Notes: generated by a model from the sequence alone, not told the origin. A DNA stretch of 64,000 bases from Curvibacter sp. PAE-UM (GCF_001432305.1 NZ_KQ483358.1:1-64000); one strand, 5' to 3'; positions 40,814 to 50,570 are shown, counted from the first letter of the stretch. Numbers and translations are program-made.

Positions 40814-41728
40814 ATGGAATTCAAGGAAATCGTCGACATCACCCTCATGCAGGGCTTCGCCGGACTGAGCCTGTTCTCGGTCCTTTTGCTCATGGGCCTG
40901 GGCCTGGCCATCATCTTCGGCCAGATGGGCGTGATCAACATGGCGCATGGCGAGTTCATGACCATCGGGGCCTACACGGTCTTCCTCTTCTCCACGCTGG
41001 TGGAGAAGTTCGCCCCCAATCTGATGCCCTACTACTTCCTGGTCGCCATCGCGGTGGCCTTCTGCCTGGCCTTCATCGCCGGCTGGCTGGTGGAGTGGGG
41101 CCTGATCCGTTTTCTCTACAAGCGCCCGCTGGACACGCTCTTGGCCACCTGGGGCCTGAGCCTGGCGATCCAGCAGGTCTTCCGCACCGCCATCGGCCCC
41201 AAGGAAGTGAGCCCCACGCTGCCCGACTGGCTCATGGGCTCCTGGTCGCCGCATGAGGGCCTGGACATCCCGATCAACGGCCTCTTCGTGCTGGGCCTGA
41301 CCACCTTCGTGACCTGCGGCGTGCTGCTGGCGCTCTACAAGAGCCGCTGGGGCCTGCGGGTGCGTGCCACGGTGAGCAACCGCACCATGGCCAACGCCAT
41401 CGGCATCAACACCAGCAAGACCGACCGCCTGACCTTCGCCATCGGCTGCGGCATCGCGGGTGTGGCCGGCGCTGCCTTCACCACCATCGGCTCCACGGGC
41501 CCCACCAGCGGCTCGCTCTACATCGTCGACTCCTTCCTGGTCGTGACCTTCGGCGGCGCGGCCAGTCTGCTGGGCACCGTGGCCTCGGCCTTCGGCATCG
41601 CGCAGACGCAGTCGATCAGCGAGTTCTTCATGAGCGGCTCGAACGCCAAGGTGCTGACGCTTTCCATCATCGTCGTGATCCTGATGATCCGCCCGCAAGG
41701 CCTGTTCGCCAGCAAGGTGCGCCGCTGA
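40814..41728 (+). CDS. urtB: Urea/amide ABC transporter permease (UrtB/FmdE)
   Basis: A 304-residue LivH-type permease. About eight membrane segments are visible, with the typical GLGLAIIFGQMGVINMAHGEFM and RVRATVSNRTMANAIGINTS. It lacks the long periplasmic N-terminal extension present in some UrtB proteins. Start chosen at the ATG preceded by GGTGAC; the upstream open part has no membrane or domain character. It forms the channel with UrtC. Confidence 0.92.
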   Translation: MEFKEIVDITLMQGFAGLSLFSVLLLMGLGLAIIFGQMGVINMAHGEFMTIGAYTVFLFSTLVEKFAPNLMPYYFLVAIAVAFCLAFIAGWLVEWGLIRFLYKRPLDTLLATWGLSLAIQQVFRTAIGPKEVSPTLPDWLMGSWSPHEGLDIPINGLFVLGLTTFVTCGVLLALYKSRWGLRVRATVSNRTMANAIGINTSKTDRLTFAIGCGIAGVAGAAFTTIGSTGPTSGSLYIVDSFLVVTFGGAASLLGTVASAFGIAQTQSISEFFMSGSNAKVLTLSIIVVILMIRPQGLFASKVRR

Positions 41729-41756
41729 TCCCGCTTTTCATTCCAGGAGTCCAAGC

Positions 41757-42959
41757 ATGAACAAATTCACCACATGGATAGCCCAGCGGGGCCTGGGCAG
41801 CGTGCTCACGCTCGCCCTGCTGCTGCTGGTCGCCTTTCCGCTGATCTTCGACATCTTCCGTCTCAACCTGGTGGGCAAATACCTGACCTACGGTTTCGTC
41901 GCCCTGGGCCTGGTCATGCTCTGGGGTTATGGCGGTGTGCTCAGCCTGGGCCAGGGCGTGTTCTTCGGCCTGGGCGGCTACGCCATGGCCATGTTCCTCA
42001 AGCTGGAGGCCTCGGACCCGATCACCACCAAGATCCAGTCCACCCCCGGCATCCCGGACTTCATGGACTGGAACCAGCTCACGGCCTTGCCCCTGTGGTG
42101 GCAGCCCTTCGAGTACCTGCCCTTCGCGCTCTTCGCGGTGATCGCCGTGCCCACGCTGCTGGCCTTCATCATCGGTTACGCCATGTTCAAGCGCCGCGTG
42201 GGCGGCGTGTACTTCGCCATCATCACGCAGGCGGTGGCGCTGATCCTCACGGTGCTCATCATCGGCCAGCAGGGCTACACGGGCGGTGTCAACGGCATGA
42301 CCGACCTGAAGACCGTGCTGGGCTGGGACACGCGCACCGACAGCGCCAAGTACATCCTCTACTACCTCTGCACCTTCCTGCTGCTGGGCAGCATCGCCCT
42401 GTGCCTGTGGGTGCAGAAGAGCAAGCTGGGCACCCTGCTGCTGGCCATGCGCGACAAGGAAGACCGCGTGCGCTTCTCGGGCTACGACGTGGCCATGTTC
42501 AAGGTCTTCGTGTTCTGCCTGGCGGCGGCCCTCTCCGGCATCGGCGGTGCCCTCTTCACGCTGCAGGTGGGTTTCATGTCGCCGTCCTTCGTGGGCATCG
42601 TGCCCTCGATCGAGATGGTGATCTACGCCGCGGTGGGCGGGCGCATGAGCCTGGTGGGCGCGGTCTACGGCACCCTGCTGGTGAACTTCGGCAAGACCTA
42701 CTTCTCCGAGAGCTTTCCCGACCTCTGGCTCTTCCTGATGGCCTCGCTCTTCATCGGCGTGACCATGGCTTTCCCCGATGGCCTGGCCGGCGTCTGGGAA
42801 ACGAAGGTCAAGCCCTGGTGGAAACGCAAGCAGGCCGAGCGCCTGGCCATCCGCAAGGCGGTGGAAGCCGACGCGGCTTCCGATGCACCGGTCACGCAGA
42901 CCGGCAGCCTGAGCCGCACGCCCCCGCTGACCGGCTCCGTGAGCGGCCAGAGCGCCTGA
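41757..42959 (+). CDS. urtC: Urea/amide ABC transporter permease (UrtC/FmdF)
   Basis: A 400-residue LivM-type permease with about ten hydrophobic segments (LTLALLLLVAFPLIFDIF, MLWGYGGVLSLGQGVFFGLG) and the conserved loop GTLLLAMRDKEDRVRFSGYD. The C-terminal 45 residues are polar and Ser/Thr-rich, probably cytoplasmic. It lies 28 bases after urtB with an AGGAG site. Confidence 0.92.
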   Translation: MNKFTTWIAQRGLGSVLTLALLLLVAFPLIFDIFRLNLVGKYLTYGFVALGLVMLWGYGGVLSLGQGVFFGLGGYAMAMFLKLEASDPITTKIQSTPGIPDFMDWNQLTALPLWWQPFEYLPFALFAVIAVPTLLAFIIGYAMFKRRVGGVYFAIITQAVALILTVLIIGQQGYTGGVNGMTDLKTVLGWDTRTDSAKYILYYLCTFLLLGSIALCLWVQKSKLGTLLLAMRDKEDRVRFSGYDVAMFKVFVFCLAAALSGIGGALFTLQVGFMSPSFVGIVPSIEMVIYAAVGGRMSLVGAVYGTLLVNFGKTYFSESFPDLWLFLMASLFIGVTMAFPDGLAGVWETKVKPWWKRKQAERLAIRKAVEADAASDAPVTQTGSLSRTPPLTGSVSGQSA

Positions 42960-42981
42960 CCCACCCCACAGGAGCACAACC

Positions 42982-43725
42982 ATGAGCAACACCGACTTCG
43001 CCCTGGCCGTGGAAGACCTCACGGTCTCCTTCGACGGCTTCAAGGCCATCGACAACCTGACGCTGTACATCGACAAGAACGAGCTGCGCGTGATCATCGG
43101 CCCCAACGGTGCGGGCAAGACCACCCTGCTGGACCTGATCTGCGGCAAGACCAAGGCCAGCGGCGGCAGCATCAAGTTCAAGAATGAGGAACTGACCAAG
43201 CTGGACGAGCACATCCGGGTGCGCCGCGGCATCGGCCGCAAGTTCCAGACACCGTCCATCTACGAGAACCTGTCCGTCTTCCAGAACCTGGAGGTGTCCT
43301 ACCCCACGGGCCGTTCGGTCTTCGGCGCCCTGGGTTTCAAGTGCACCGACGAGGTGAAGGCCCGGGTGCAGGTGGTGGCCGAGGAGATCGGCCTGGCCGA
43401 CACGCTGGAGAAAGAGGCCGGCCTGCTCTCGCACGGGCAGAAGCAGTGGCTGGAGATCGGCATGCTGCTCATGCAGGACCCCGAGCTGCTGATGCTGGAC
43501 GAACCCATCGCCGGCATGAGCGCACGCGAGCGCGAGCTCACCGCCGAGCTGCTCAAACGCATCTGCAAGAACCGTTCGGTGATCGTGATCGAGCACGACA
43601 TGGAGTTCGTCAAGCAGATCGCGCACAAGGTCACCGTGATGCACCAGGGAAAGATCCTGGCCGAAGGCTCCATGGCCACGGTGCAGGCCGACCCCAAGGT
43701 GATCGACGTCTACCTCGGCCACTGA
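42982..43725 (+). CDS. urtD: Urea/amide ABC transporter ATPase (UrtD)
   Basis: A 247-residue ATPase of the LivG type with Walker A GPNGAGKTT, signature LLSHGQKQWLEIG and Walker B PELLMLDEPIAGMS. The SHGQKQWLEI variant is characteristic of UrtD. Encoded 22 bases after urtC. Confidence 0.94.
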   Translation: MSNTDFALAVEDLTVSFDGFKAIDNLTLYIDKNELRVIIGPNGAGKTTLLDLICGKTKASGGSIKFKNEELTKLDEHIRVRRGIGRKFQTPSIYENLSVFQNLEVSYPTGRSVFGALGFKCTDEVKARVQVVAEEIGLADTLEKEAGLLSHGQKQWLEIGMLLMQDPELLMLDEPIAGMSARERELTAELLKRICKNRSVIVIEHDMEFVKQIAHKVTVMHQGKILAEGSMATVQADPKVIDVYLGH

Positions 43726-43745
43726 AATCACAGGAGTAACACACC

Positions 43746-44435
43746 ATGCTCAAAGTCACCGACATGTACACGGCCTACGGCCAGAGCGAGGCCCTGCACG
43801 GCATCTCTTTCGAAAGCAACAAGAACGAGACCGTCGCCATCATGGGCCGCAACGGCATGGGCAAGACCACGCTGTTCAAGAGCCTCATGGGCGTGCTGCC
43901 ACTGAAGTCCGGGCAGATCCTGGTCGACGGACAGGACGTCTCGAAGGACGAAAGCTACCGCCGCGTGGCCAAGGGCATCGCCTACGTGCCCCAGGGCCGC
44001 ATGATCTTCCCCACGCTCACGGTGGAGGAGAACATCCAGACCGGCCTGGAAAACTCCAAAACCAAGCAGATCCCGGAAGAGATCTACGCGCTGTTCCCGG
44101 TGCTGTGGGACATGCGCCGGCGCAAGGGCGGCAACCTCTCGGGTGGGCAGCAGCAGCAGCTGGCGATTGCCCGCGCGCTGGTGACCGACCCCAAGGTGCT
44201 GCTGCTGGACGAGCCGACCGAAGGCATCCAGCCTTCCATCATCAAGGACATCGCCAAGGCGCTCAACGAGATCCGCAAGCTGCGCGAGATCACCATCATC
44301 GTCTCGGAACAGGTGCTGTCCTTCGCCATGGACGTGGCCGACCGCCTGTTTGTCATCGAAGGCGGCCGCCTGGTGCACGAGACCGCGCGCGACCAGACCG
44401 ATGTGAAGCGCATCAAGTCCTACCTTTCCGTCTGA
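43746..44435 (+). CDS. urtE: Urea/amide ABC transporter ATPase (UrtE)
   Basis: A 229-residue ATPase of the LivF type with Walker A GRNGMGKTT, signature LSGGQQQQLAIARAL and Walker B VLLLDEPTEGIQPSI. The EGIQPSII stretch is typical of UrtE. It is the second ATPase of the importer and is followed 43 bases later by formamidase. Confidence 0.94.
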   Translation: MLKVTDMYTAYGQSEALHGISFESNKNETVAIMGRNGMGKTTLFKSLMGVLPLKSGQILVDGQDVSKDESYRRVAKGIAYVPQGRMIFPTLTVEENIQTGLENSKTKQIPEEIYALFPVLWDMRRRKGGNLSGGQQQQLAIARALVTDPKVLLLDEPTEGIQPSIIKDIAKALNEIRKLREITIIVSEQVLSFAMDVADRLFVIEGGRLVHETARDQTDVKRIKSYLSV

Positions 44436-44478
44436 CCCCTCCCCCATTTTTTTCACCCTGACCTTTAGGAGTAGCACC

Positions 44479-45711
44479 ATGGCTGAAGCCCTCATCAAAG
44501 TCGACCTCAAGCAATCCGCCTACAGCAACCCCCAGGTGCACAACCGCTGGCACCCGGACATTCCCATGGCGGCCTGGGTCAACCCCGGCGAGGACTTCAT
44601 CCTCGAAACCTACGACTGGACCGGCGGTTTCATCAAGAACAACGACAGTGCCGACGACGTGCGTGATATCGACCTGTCCATCGTCCACTTCCTGACCGGC
44701 CCCGTGGGCGTGAAGGGTGCGCAGCCCGGCGACCTGCTGGTGGTGGACCTGCTGGACATCGGCGCCAAGGACGAGAGCCCCTGGGGCTTCAACGGCTTCT
44801 TCAGCAAGAAAAACGGCGGCGGTTTCCTGACCGACCACTTCCCCCTGGCACAGAAGTCCATCTGGGACTTCAATGGCATGTTCACCAAGAGCCGCCACGT
44901 GCCCGGTGTCGAATACGCCGGCCTGATCCACCCTGGCCTGATCGGCTGCCTGCCCGACAAGAAGATGCTCGATGCCTGGAACGCGCGCGAGCAGGAACTG
45001 ATCGACACCGACCCCACCCGCGTGCCCGGCCTGGCCAACCCGCCCTTCGCCGCCACCGCCCACCTGGGCAAGCTCACGGGCGAGGCGGCCAAGAAGGTCG
45101 CGGCTGAAGGCGCGCGCACCGTGCCCCCGCGCGAGCACGGCGGCAACTGCGACATCAAGGACCTGTCACGCGGCTCCAAGGTGTTTTTCCCGGTCTACGT
45201 GGACGGCGCGGGCCTGAGTGTGGGCGACCTGCACTTCAGCCAGGGCGACGGCGAGATCACCTTCTGCGGCGCCATCGAGATGGCCGGCTGGGTGCACATG
45301 CGTGTGAGCCTGATCAAGGGCGGCATGGCCAAGTACGGCATCAAGAACCCGATCTTCAAGCCCAGCCCCATCACACCCAACTACAAGGACTACCTGATCT
45401 TCGAAGGCATCTCGGTGGACGAGGCCGGCAAGCAGCACTACCTGGACGTCAACGTGGCCTACCGCCAGGCCTGCCTGAACGCCATCGAGTACCTCAAGAA
45501 GTTCGGCTACAGCGGCGCGCAGGCCTATTCCATCCTGGGCACGGCGCCGGTGCAGGGCCACATCAGCGGCGTGGTGGACGTGCCCAACGCCTGCGCCACG
45601 CTCTGGCTGCCGACCGAGATCTTCGACTTCGACATCAACCCCACGGCCGCCGGCCCGGTGAAGATGATCGACGGCAGCATCCAGATGCCGATCTCGCAAG
45701 ACGTCAAGTAA
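44479..45711 (+). CDS. fmdA: Formamidase (FmdA, acetamidase/formamidase family)
   Basis: A 410-residue enzyme hydrolysing formamide to formate and ammonia. Family tracts are NRWHPDIPMAAWVNPGEDFI, ETYDWTGGFIKNNDSADDV, LIHPGLIGCLPDKKMLD and EHGGNCDIKDLSRGSKVFFP. Length equals that of Methylophilus FmdA (about 407). It follows the UrtABCDE/FmdDEF-type importer and precedes fmdB, the classical fmd order. The AGGAG site eight bases before ATG supports the start. Enzymes of this family are cytoplasmic homotrimers or hexamers. Confidence 0.95.
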   Translation: MAEALIKVDLKQSAYSNPQVHNRWHPDIPMAAWVNPGEDFILETYDWTGGFIKNNDSADDVRDIDLSIVHFLTGPVGVKGAQPGDLLVVDLLDIGAKDESPWGFNGFFSKKNGGGFLTDHFPLAQKSIWDFNGMFTKSRHVPGVEYAGLIHPGLIGCLPDKKMLDAWNAREQELIDTDPTRVPGLANPPFAATAHLGKLTGEAAKKVAAEGARTVPPREHGGNCDIKDLSRGSKVFFPVYVDGAGLSVGDLHFSQGDGEITFCGAIEMAGWVHMRVSLIKGGMAKYGIKNPIFKPSPITPNYKDYLIFEGISVDEAGKQHYLDVNVAYRQACLNAIEYLKKFGYSGAQAYSILGTAPVQGHISGVVDVPNACATLWLPTEIFDFDINPTAAGPVKMIDGSIQMPISQDVK

Positions 45712-45724
45712 GCAGGAGCCCCGC

Positions 45725-46075
45725 ATGCCTACCTATGACTACGACTGCCCGGACTGCGGGGGCTTCGAGGCCCTGCGCAGCCTGGCGCAGCGCAACGAAC
45801 CCTGCAGCTGCCCGGACTGCGGCACCGTGAGCACCCGCGTGTTCGTGGCCGGGCCACGGCTGGCCTGCCTGAGCGGCGAGACGCGCAAGGCTTATGAGAC
45901 AAATGAGCGTGCCTCTCATGCACCGCGGTCTTCGCGGGATGGGTCTTATGGACGGCTCAAGCATCCGGCGGGGTGTGGCTGTTGTTCGACCAGTGGCAAG
46001 CGTGGCTCTACCGTGACGGCGGCGGATGGGAGCAAGTCGTTTGCGGGGAAGCGGCCTTGGATGATTAGTCACTGA
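45725..46075 (+). CDS. fmdB: FmdB-type zinc-ribbon protein
   Basis: A 116-residue protein whose first 45 residues form a zinc ribbon (MPTYDYDCPDCGGFEAL, CSCPDCGTVSTRVF). The remainder is polar with a small CGCC motif and no recognised domain. FmdB is thought to regulate amidase expression in Methylophilus, though most homologues are of unknown function. It starts 13 bases after fmdA and is the last gene before a large inverted repeat, so it probably ends the operon. Confidence 0.88.
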   Translation: MPTYDYDCPDCGGFEALRSLAQRNEPCSCPDCGTVSTRVFVAGPRLACLSGETRKAYETNERASHAPRSSRDGSYGRLKHPAGCGCCSTSGKRGSTVTAADGSKSFAGKRPWMISH

Positions 46076-46108
46076 TCTTTTGAGTGCCGGCGTCTTCTCA
46101 TGGATGCT

Positions 46109-46522
<414 letters not shown>

Positions 46523-46573
46523 CTTCCAAAACCAACTATTCAAGCAACACACCAAGTCATCAGGAGTAAGCAA

Positions 46574-47611
46574 ATGATCCACGGAGATATATCAAGCAGC
46601 AACGACACCGTCGGCGTCGCAGTCGTCAACTACAAGATGCCCCGCCTGCACACCAAGGCAGAAGTGCTGGCCAATGCCCGCAAGATCGCCGACATGCTGA
46701 TCGGCATGAAGCGGGGCCTGCCCGGCATGGACCTGGTGATCTTTCCCGAGTACAGCACCCACGGCATCATGTACGACGCCAAGGAGATGTACGAAACCGC
46801 CGCCACCGTGCCCGGCGACGAGACCGCCATCTTTGCCGAGGCCTGCCGCAAGGCGAAAGTGTGGGGCGTGTTCTCGCTCACGGGCGAGCGGCACGAGGAG
46901 CACCCGAACAAGGCGCCGTACAACACGCTGATCCTCATGAACGACCAGGGCGAGATCGTGCAGAAGTACCGCAAGATCATGCCCTGGGTGCCGATCGAAG
47001 GCTGGTACCCGGGCAACTGCACCTATGTCTCCGATGGCCCCAAGGGTCTCAAGGTCAGTCTCATCATCTGCGACGACGGCAACTACCCCGAGATCTGGCG
47101 TGACTGCGCCATGAAGGGCGCCGAGCTCATCGTGCGCTGCCAGGGTTATATGTACCCGGCCAAGGACCAGCAGGTGCTCATGGCGAAGGCCATGGCCTGG
47201 GCCAACAACACCTATGTGGCCGTGGCCAACGCGGCGGGCTGGGACGGTGTCTACAGCTACTTCGGCCATTCGGCCATCGTCGGCTTCGACGGCCGCACGC
47301 TGGGCGAATGCGGTGAGGAGGAATACGGCGTGCAGTACGCGGCGCTGTCCAAGAGCCTGATCCGCGACTTCCGCAAGAACGGGCAGAGCGAGAACCACCT
47401 CTTCAAGCTGGTGCATCGCGGCTACACGGGCAAGATCAACTCGGGCGAAGGCGATACGGGTGTGGCCGCCTGCCCCTATGAGTTCTACGGCGAGTGGATC
47501 CGCGACCCCGAAGGCACGCGCAAGAAGGTGGAGGCCTTCACACGCAGCACGGTGGGCACGCCGGAATGCCCGATCGAGGGCATCCCCAACGTGCAGGCCA
47601 CACACCGCTGA
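46574..47611 (+). CDS. amiE: Aliphatic amidase
   Basis: A 345-residue nitrilase-superfamily amidase that hydrolyses short aliphatic amides such as acetamide. The catalytic triad falls at the same numbers as in the Pseudomonas enzyme: E59 ([10 protein letters not shown]), K134 (KYRKIMPW) and C166 ([11 protein letters not shown]). The ATG at 46574 follows AGGAG at good spacing and gives the family length; the frame stays open upstream only because the inverted repeat lacks stop codons. It is placed between the amide importer operon and urease, so imported amides can be cleaved here. No amiC/amiR regulators are nearby. Confidence 0.95.
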   Translation: MIHGDISSSNDTVGVAVVNYKMPRLHTKAEVLANARKIADMLIGMKRGLPGMDLVIFPEYSTHGIMYDAKEMYETAATVPGDETAIFAEACRKAKVWGVFSLTGERHEEHPNKAPYNTLILMNDQGEIVQKYRKIMPWVPIEGWYPGNCTYVSDGPKGLKVSLIICDDGNYPEIWRDCAMKGAELIVRCQGYMYPAKDQQVLMAKAMAWANNTYVAVANAAGWDGVYSYFGHSAIVGFDGRTLGECGEEEYGVQYAALSKSLIRDFRKNGQSENHLFKLVHRGYTGKINSGEGDTGVAACPYEFYGEWIRDPEGTRKKVEAFTRSTVGTPECPIEGIPNVQATHR

Positions 47612-47622
47612 GGCCGGCTACC

Positions 47623-48447
47623 GTGCAGCGCGACCTGGACGCCACCGATCCGCTGGCCGATTACCGCGTGCGCACGCCGCCGTATTACCGGCCGGCGGCG
47701 CGCGAGGGGGCGCTCTACGAGCACGCCTACGCGCACCGCCTGCCCCTGATGCTCAAGGGGCCGACCGGCTGCGGCAAGACGCGTTTTGTCGAATACATGG
47801 CCTGGAAGCTCGGTCGCCCGCTGGTCACCCTGGCCTGCAACGAGGACATGAGTGCCTCCGACCTGGTGGGGCGCTGGCTGCTGGACGAGCGCGGCACCAC
47901 CTGGCACGACGGCCCGCTGACCCTGGCGGTGCGCCATGGCGGCATCTGCTACCTGGACGAGGTGGTGGAGGCGCGCCAGGACACCACAGTGGTGATCCAC
48001 CCGCTGACCGATGCGCGGCGCATGCTGCCGCTGGACCGCAAGGGCGAGCTCGTGCAGGCCCACCCGGACTTCCAGCTCGTGGTCTCCTACAACCCCGGGT
48101 ACCAGAGCCGCGCCAAGGACATGAAGCCTTCCACGCGCCAGCGCTTCGCGGCGCTGGAGTTCGACTACCCACCCGAAGCCGTGGAGACCGAGATCGTCGC
48201 GCACGAGGCCGGCATCGCGCCGGAGCTGGCCGCGCGCCTGGTGGGCATTGCGCGGCGCTCGCGCGCGCTGCGCGAACGCGGCCTGGACGAGGGCGCGTCC
48301 ACGCGCATGCTGATCTACGCCGGCACGCTGATCCGCGACGGCGTGGACCCGCGCGACAGCTGCGACATGACCATGACCCGCGCCCTGACCGACGACCCCG
48401 ATATGGCCGCGGCCTTGCGCGACCTGGTCGATGCCAGCTTCCCCTGA
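47623..48447 (+). CDS. AAA+ MoxR-type ATPase (CbbQ/NirQ/NorQ family)
   Basis: A 274-residue ATPase with Walker A GPTGCGKT, Walker B GGICYLDEVVEAR and the CbbQ-type tract RRMLPLDRKGELVQAHPDFQ followed by VVSYNPGYQSRAKDMKPS. Members remodel or activate metal enzymes such as Rubisco or nitric oxide reductase together with a VWA-domain partner; the partner gene follows with a 17-base overlap. It starts with GTG 11 bases after amiE, so it is co-transcribed with the amidase. It may activate an enzyme encoded nearby, urease or the amidase being candidates, but that is inference. Confidence 0.88.
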   Translation: MQRDLDATDPLADYRVRTPPYYRPAAREGALYEHAYAHRLPLMLKGPTGCGKTRFVEYMAWKLGRPLVTLACNEDMSASDLVGRWLLDERGTTWHDGPLTLAVRHGGICYLDEVVEARQDTTVVIHPLTDARRMLPLDRKGELVQAHPDFQLVVSYNPGYQSRAKDMKPSTRQRFAALEFDYPPEAVETEIVAHEAGIAPELAARLVGIARRSRALRERGLDEGASTRMLIYAGTLIRDGVDPRDSCDMTMTRALTDDPDMAAALRDLVDASFP

Positions 48448-50032
48448 GCTCCTGGCTGCGCCGGCGCTGCTGCTGCAGGCGCTGGCCGGTCGTGGCCTGC
48501 AGGTGGCAATGCAAGCACCCGCCGCACCCGATGCCGCCGCCGCGCGTCCCATCGTGAACGCCACGCACCTGCTGCTGCCGGCGCTGGACACGCCACAACA
48601 GCGCGCGGCCGTCGCCCATGCCGCCGCCCACCTGCTGTACTCGCGGCCGGCCCAGCCCTCGGCCACACTCAAGCCCCTGGGCCTGGCTGTGGTCGGCGCC
48701 GTGGAGGACGCACGCGTGGAGCTGCTGCTGGCACACGCCCTGCCCGGCGTGCGGACCTGGTTCGACGCGCCGCTGCGCCAGGTACTGGAACCCGAGGGTC
48801 TGAGCGTGAACGCCCTGTTCTCGCGCCTGGCGCTTGCGCTGCACGACGAGCACTACGCCGACGGCAACCACTGGATCAACAAGGCGCGCACGCTCTTTGC
48901 CGCTGCGCGCCGCGAACACGGGCTGGAGGACGACACGGCCTTTCGCCGCCTGGCCTCGGTGCTGGCCAACGACCTGGGCCAGATGCGCGTGCGCTTCGAC
49001 CCGCGCCTGTACGCCGTGCCCGCGCCCTACCGCGACGACAACAGCTACCTCTGGCAGCACGGCGCCACGCGCGAGACCGAGGCCCAGCCCCTGCCCGCGC
49101 CGATCAGAGGGCAGGCACCGCCCGCCGATGGCCCGACGCCTAACCTTGAGACCACCATGCCCGCCCTGGCCTACCCCGAGTGGGACTACCGCAGCGGCGT
49201 GCTGCGCCCCGACTGGTGCCAGCTGTACGAGCTGCGCCCACTGGCCGCAGCGCAGACGGCACCGCCGCCGGCACACCATCTGCTGCTGCCGCTGCAACGG
49301 GTCCGCCCCCAACACGGCCGTCGCCTGCGCCGCCAGTGGGAAGGCGAAACGCTGGATCTGGACGCGGCCATCGAAGCCGCAGTTGAACGGCGCCTGCAAC
49401 GCGCGCCCACGGGCCGCATCTTCCAGCGGCCGGGCCCGCAGGCGCGGCCGCTGAGCCTGCTGGTGCTGCTGGACCTCTCTTTGTCCACCGGTGAGCGCGC
49501 CGCCGGGCAGGCCCGCAGCCTGCTGCAAGTGGAGCAGGAGGCCGCCCTGCTGCTGGCGCGCTCGGCGCAAGGCGCCGGCGAACGCATTGCCCTGCACGGT
49601 TTCTGCTCGGACACACGCGCGCAGGTACGCTACCACCGCCTGCTCGACTTCGGTGAACCGCTGGGCGCACAGGCCGCAGCCCGGCTGCAGGCACAACAGG
49701 CCGCCTGGTCCACCCGCCTGGGCACGGCCCTGCGCCACGCCTGCGCGCTGCTGGCCGCCGAGCCGGCCGAACGGCGTGCCCTGCTGGTGCTGACCGACGG
49801 CGCACCGGCCGACGTGGACGTGCACGACGCGCGCTACCTGGTCGAGGATGCGCGGGCCGCCGTGCAGGATGCCGCCCGCCTGGGCCTGCCGGTCTGCGGC
49901 CTGGCCGTGGACGCCGGCGCAGCCGCTTATGCGCGCCGGATTTTCGGCGCAGGGAACTACCGGATCGCCGAAACACCCGACCAGCTGCCACGCCAGCTGG
50001 CCGCCTTGCACGCACGTTTTTCATGCGCCTAG
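48431..50032 (+). CDS. VWA-domain activator protein (CbbO/NorD-like)
   Basis: A 533-residue protein. The C-terminal von Willebrand A domain (about residues 345-530) has an intact MIDAS: DLSLS (VLLDLSLSTG), a downstream Thr (STRLGTALRHA) and Asp (LVLTDGAPADV). The N-terminal 330 residues resemble NorD/CbbO, with HAAAHLLYSRPAQPSATLKP and EDARVELLLAHALPGVRTWF. It forms the usual pair with the CbbQ-like ATPase (17-base overlap), in which the VWA protein acts as adaptor to the target enzyme. No Rubisco or NorCB genes are present here, so the client is unknown. Confidence 0.85.
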   Translation: MPASPELLAAPALLLQALAGRGLQVAMQAPAAPDAAAARPIVNATHLLLPALDTPQQRAAVAHAAAHLLYSRPAQPSATLKPLGLAVVGAVEDARVELLLAHALPGVRTWFDAPLRQVLEPEGLSVNALFSRLALALHDEHYADGNHWINKARTLFAAARREHGLEDDTAFRRLASVLANDLGQMRVRFDPRLYAVPAPYRDDNSYLWQHGATRETEAQPLPAPIRGQAPPADGPTPNLETTMPALAYPEWDYRSGVLRPDWCQLYELRPLAAAQTAPPPAHHLLLPLQRVRPQHGRRLRRQWEGETLDLDAAIEAAVERRLQRAPTGRIFQRPGPQARPLSLLVLLDLSLSTGERAAGQARSLLQVEQEAALLLARSAQGAGERIALHGFCSDTRAQVRYHRLLDFGEPLGAQAAARLQAQQAAWSTRLGTALRHACALLAAEPAERRALLVLTDGAPADVDVHDARYLVEDARAAVQDAARLGLPVCGLAVDAGAAAYARRIFGAGNYRIAETPDQLPRQLAALHARFSCA

Positions 50033-50042
50033 AACCCAAGAT

Positions 50043-50059
50043 TGCCCCTGACTGGTGCT
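50043..50059 (+). promoter_or_regulatory. NtrC-like enhancer site upstream of urease
   Basis: TGCCCC-TGACT-GGTGCT matches the NtrC consensus TGCACC-N5-GGTGCA at ten of twelve positions. A strong half-site TGCACC follows 31 bases downstream (50074-50079) and another TGCAC at 50106, i.e. roughly three-turn spacing. Together with the sigma54-type promoter about 90 bases downstream this suggests nitrogen control of urease. Confidence 0.55.
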
Positions 50060-50140
50060 ATTCCGATCTGATTTGCACCATGAACAGGCGAAGACTGGGG
50101 CCGGATGCACGATCCAGGGCAGCTGGCCGGACGGCCGACG

Positions 50141-50157
50141 CGGCACGGCTATTGCAT
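50141..50157 (+). promoter_or_regulatory. Sigma54-type promoter of the urease operon
   Basis: CGGCACGGCTATTGCAT carries GG (50142) and GC (50154) with exact 12-base offset and the full TTGCA block of the -12 element. Transcription should start near 50166, giving a leader of about 93 bases before ureA. Confidence 0.65.
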
Positions 50158-50193
50158 GGTCATGAGCAATTCAAGACACAAGACAGCACGACC

Positions 50194-50247
50194 ATGGAAC
50201 TCACTCCCCGCGTTCGGCCGGCCTTCGCGGCCGCACGGTCTGTTTGA
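50194..50247 (+). repeat. Duplicated start of ureA (17-codon leader ORF)
   Basis: The 17 bases ATGGAACTCACTCCCCG that begin ureA at 50259 also occur exactly at 50194-50210. The upstream copy opens a 17-codon ORF that ends at TGA (50245-50247), twelve bases before the true start. A GC-rich hairpin lies between. It falls inside the transcribed leader predicted from the sigma54-type promoter. It may be a duplication scar or a small upstream ORF. Confidence 0.7.
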
Positions 50248-50258
50248 AACGAAGCAAT

Positions 50259-50561
50259 ATGGAACTCACTCCCCGTGAAAAAGACAAGCTGCTGATCTTC
50301 ACCGCCGCGCTGTTAGCCGAACGGCGTATGGCGCGCGGCCTCAAGCTCAACTACCCTGAAGCCATGGCCTACATCAGCGCCGCGGTGATGGAAGGCGCAC
50401 GCGACGGCAAGAGCGTGGCCCAGCTCATGAGCGAGGGCCGCACCCTGCTCAAGCGCGGCGACGTGATGGAGGGCATCGCCGAGATGATCCCCGACATCCA
50501 GGTCGAAGCCACCTTCCCCGACGGCACCAAGCTCGTCACCGTGCACCAACCCATTGTTTAA
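50259..50561 (+). CDS. ureA: Urease gamma subunit
   Basis: A 100-residue protein starting [20 protein letters not shown] with the full urease gamma pattern ([47 protein letters not shown]). It forms the urease complex with UreB and UreC in the cytoplasm. The ATG at 50259 gives the standard length; a GTG-type extension of five residues is unlikely. Confidence 0.97.
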   Translation: MELTPREKDKLLIFTAALLAERRMARGLKLNYPEAMAYISAAVMEGARDGKSVAQLMSEGRTLLKRGDVMEGIAEMIPDIQVEATFPDGTKLVTVHQPIV

Positions 50562-50570
50562 GGAAGCACC

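Noticed and set aside
47825-50011. A long minus-strand open frame across the ATPase and VWA genes
   Set aside because: The plus strand shows intact Walker and MIDAS motifs; the reverse translation has none.
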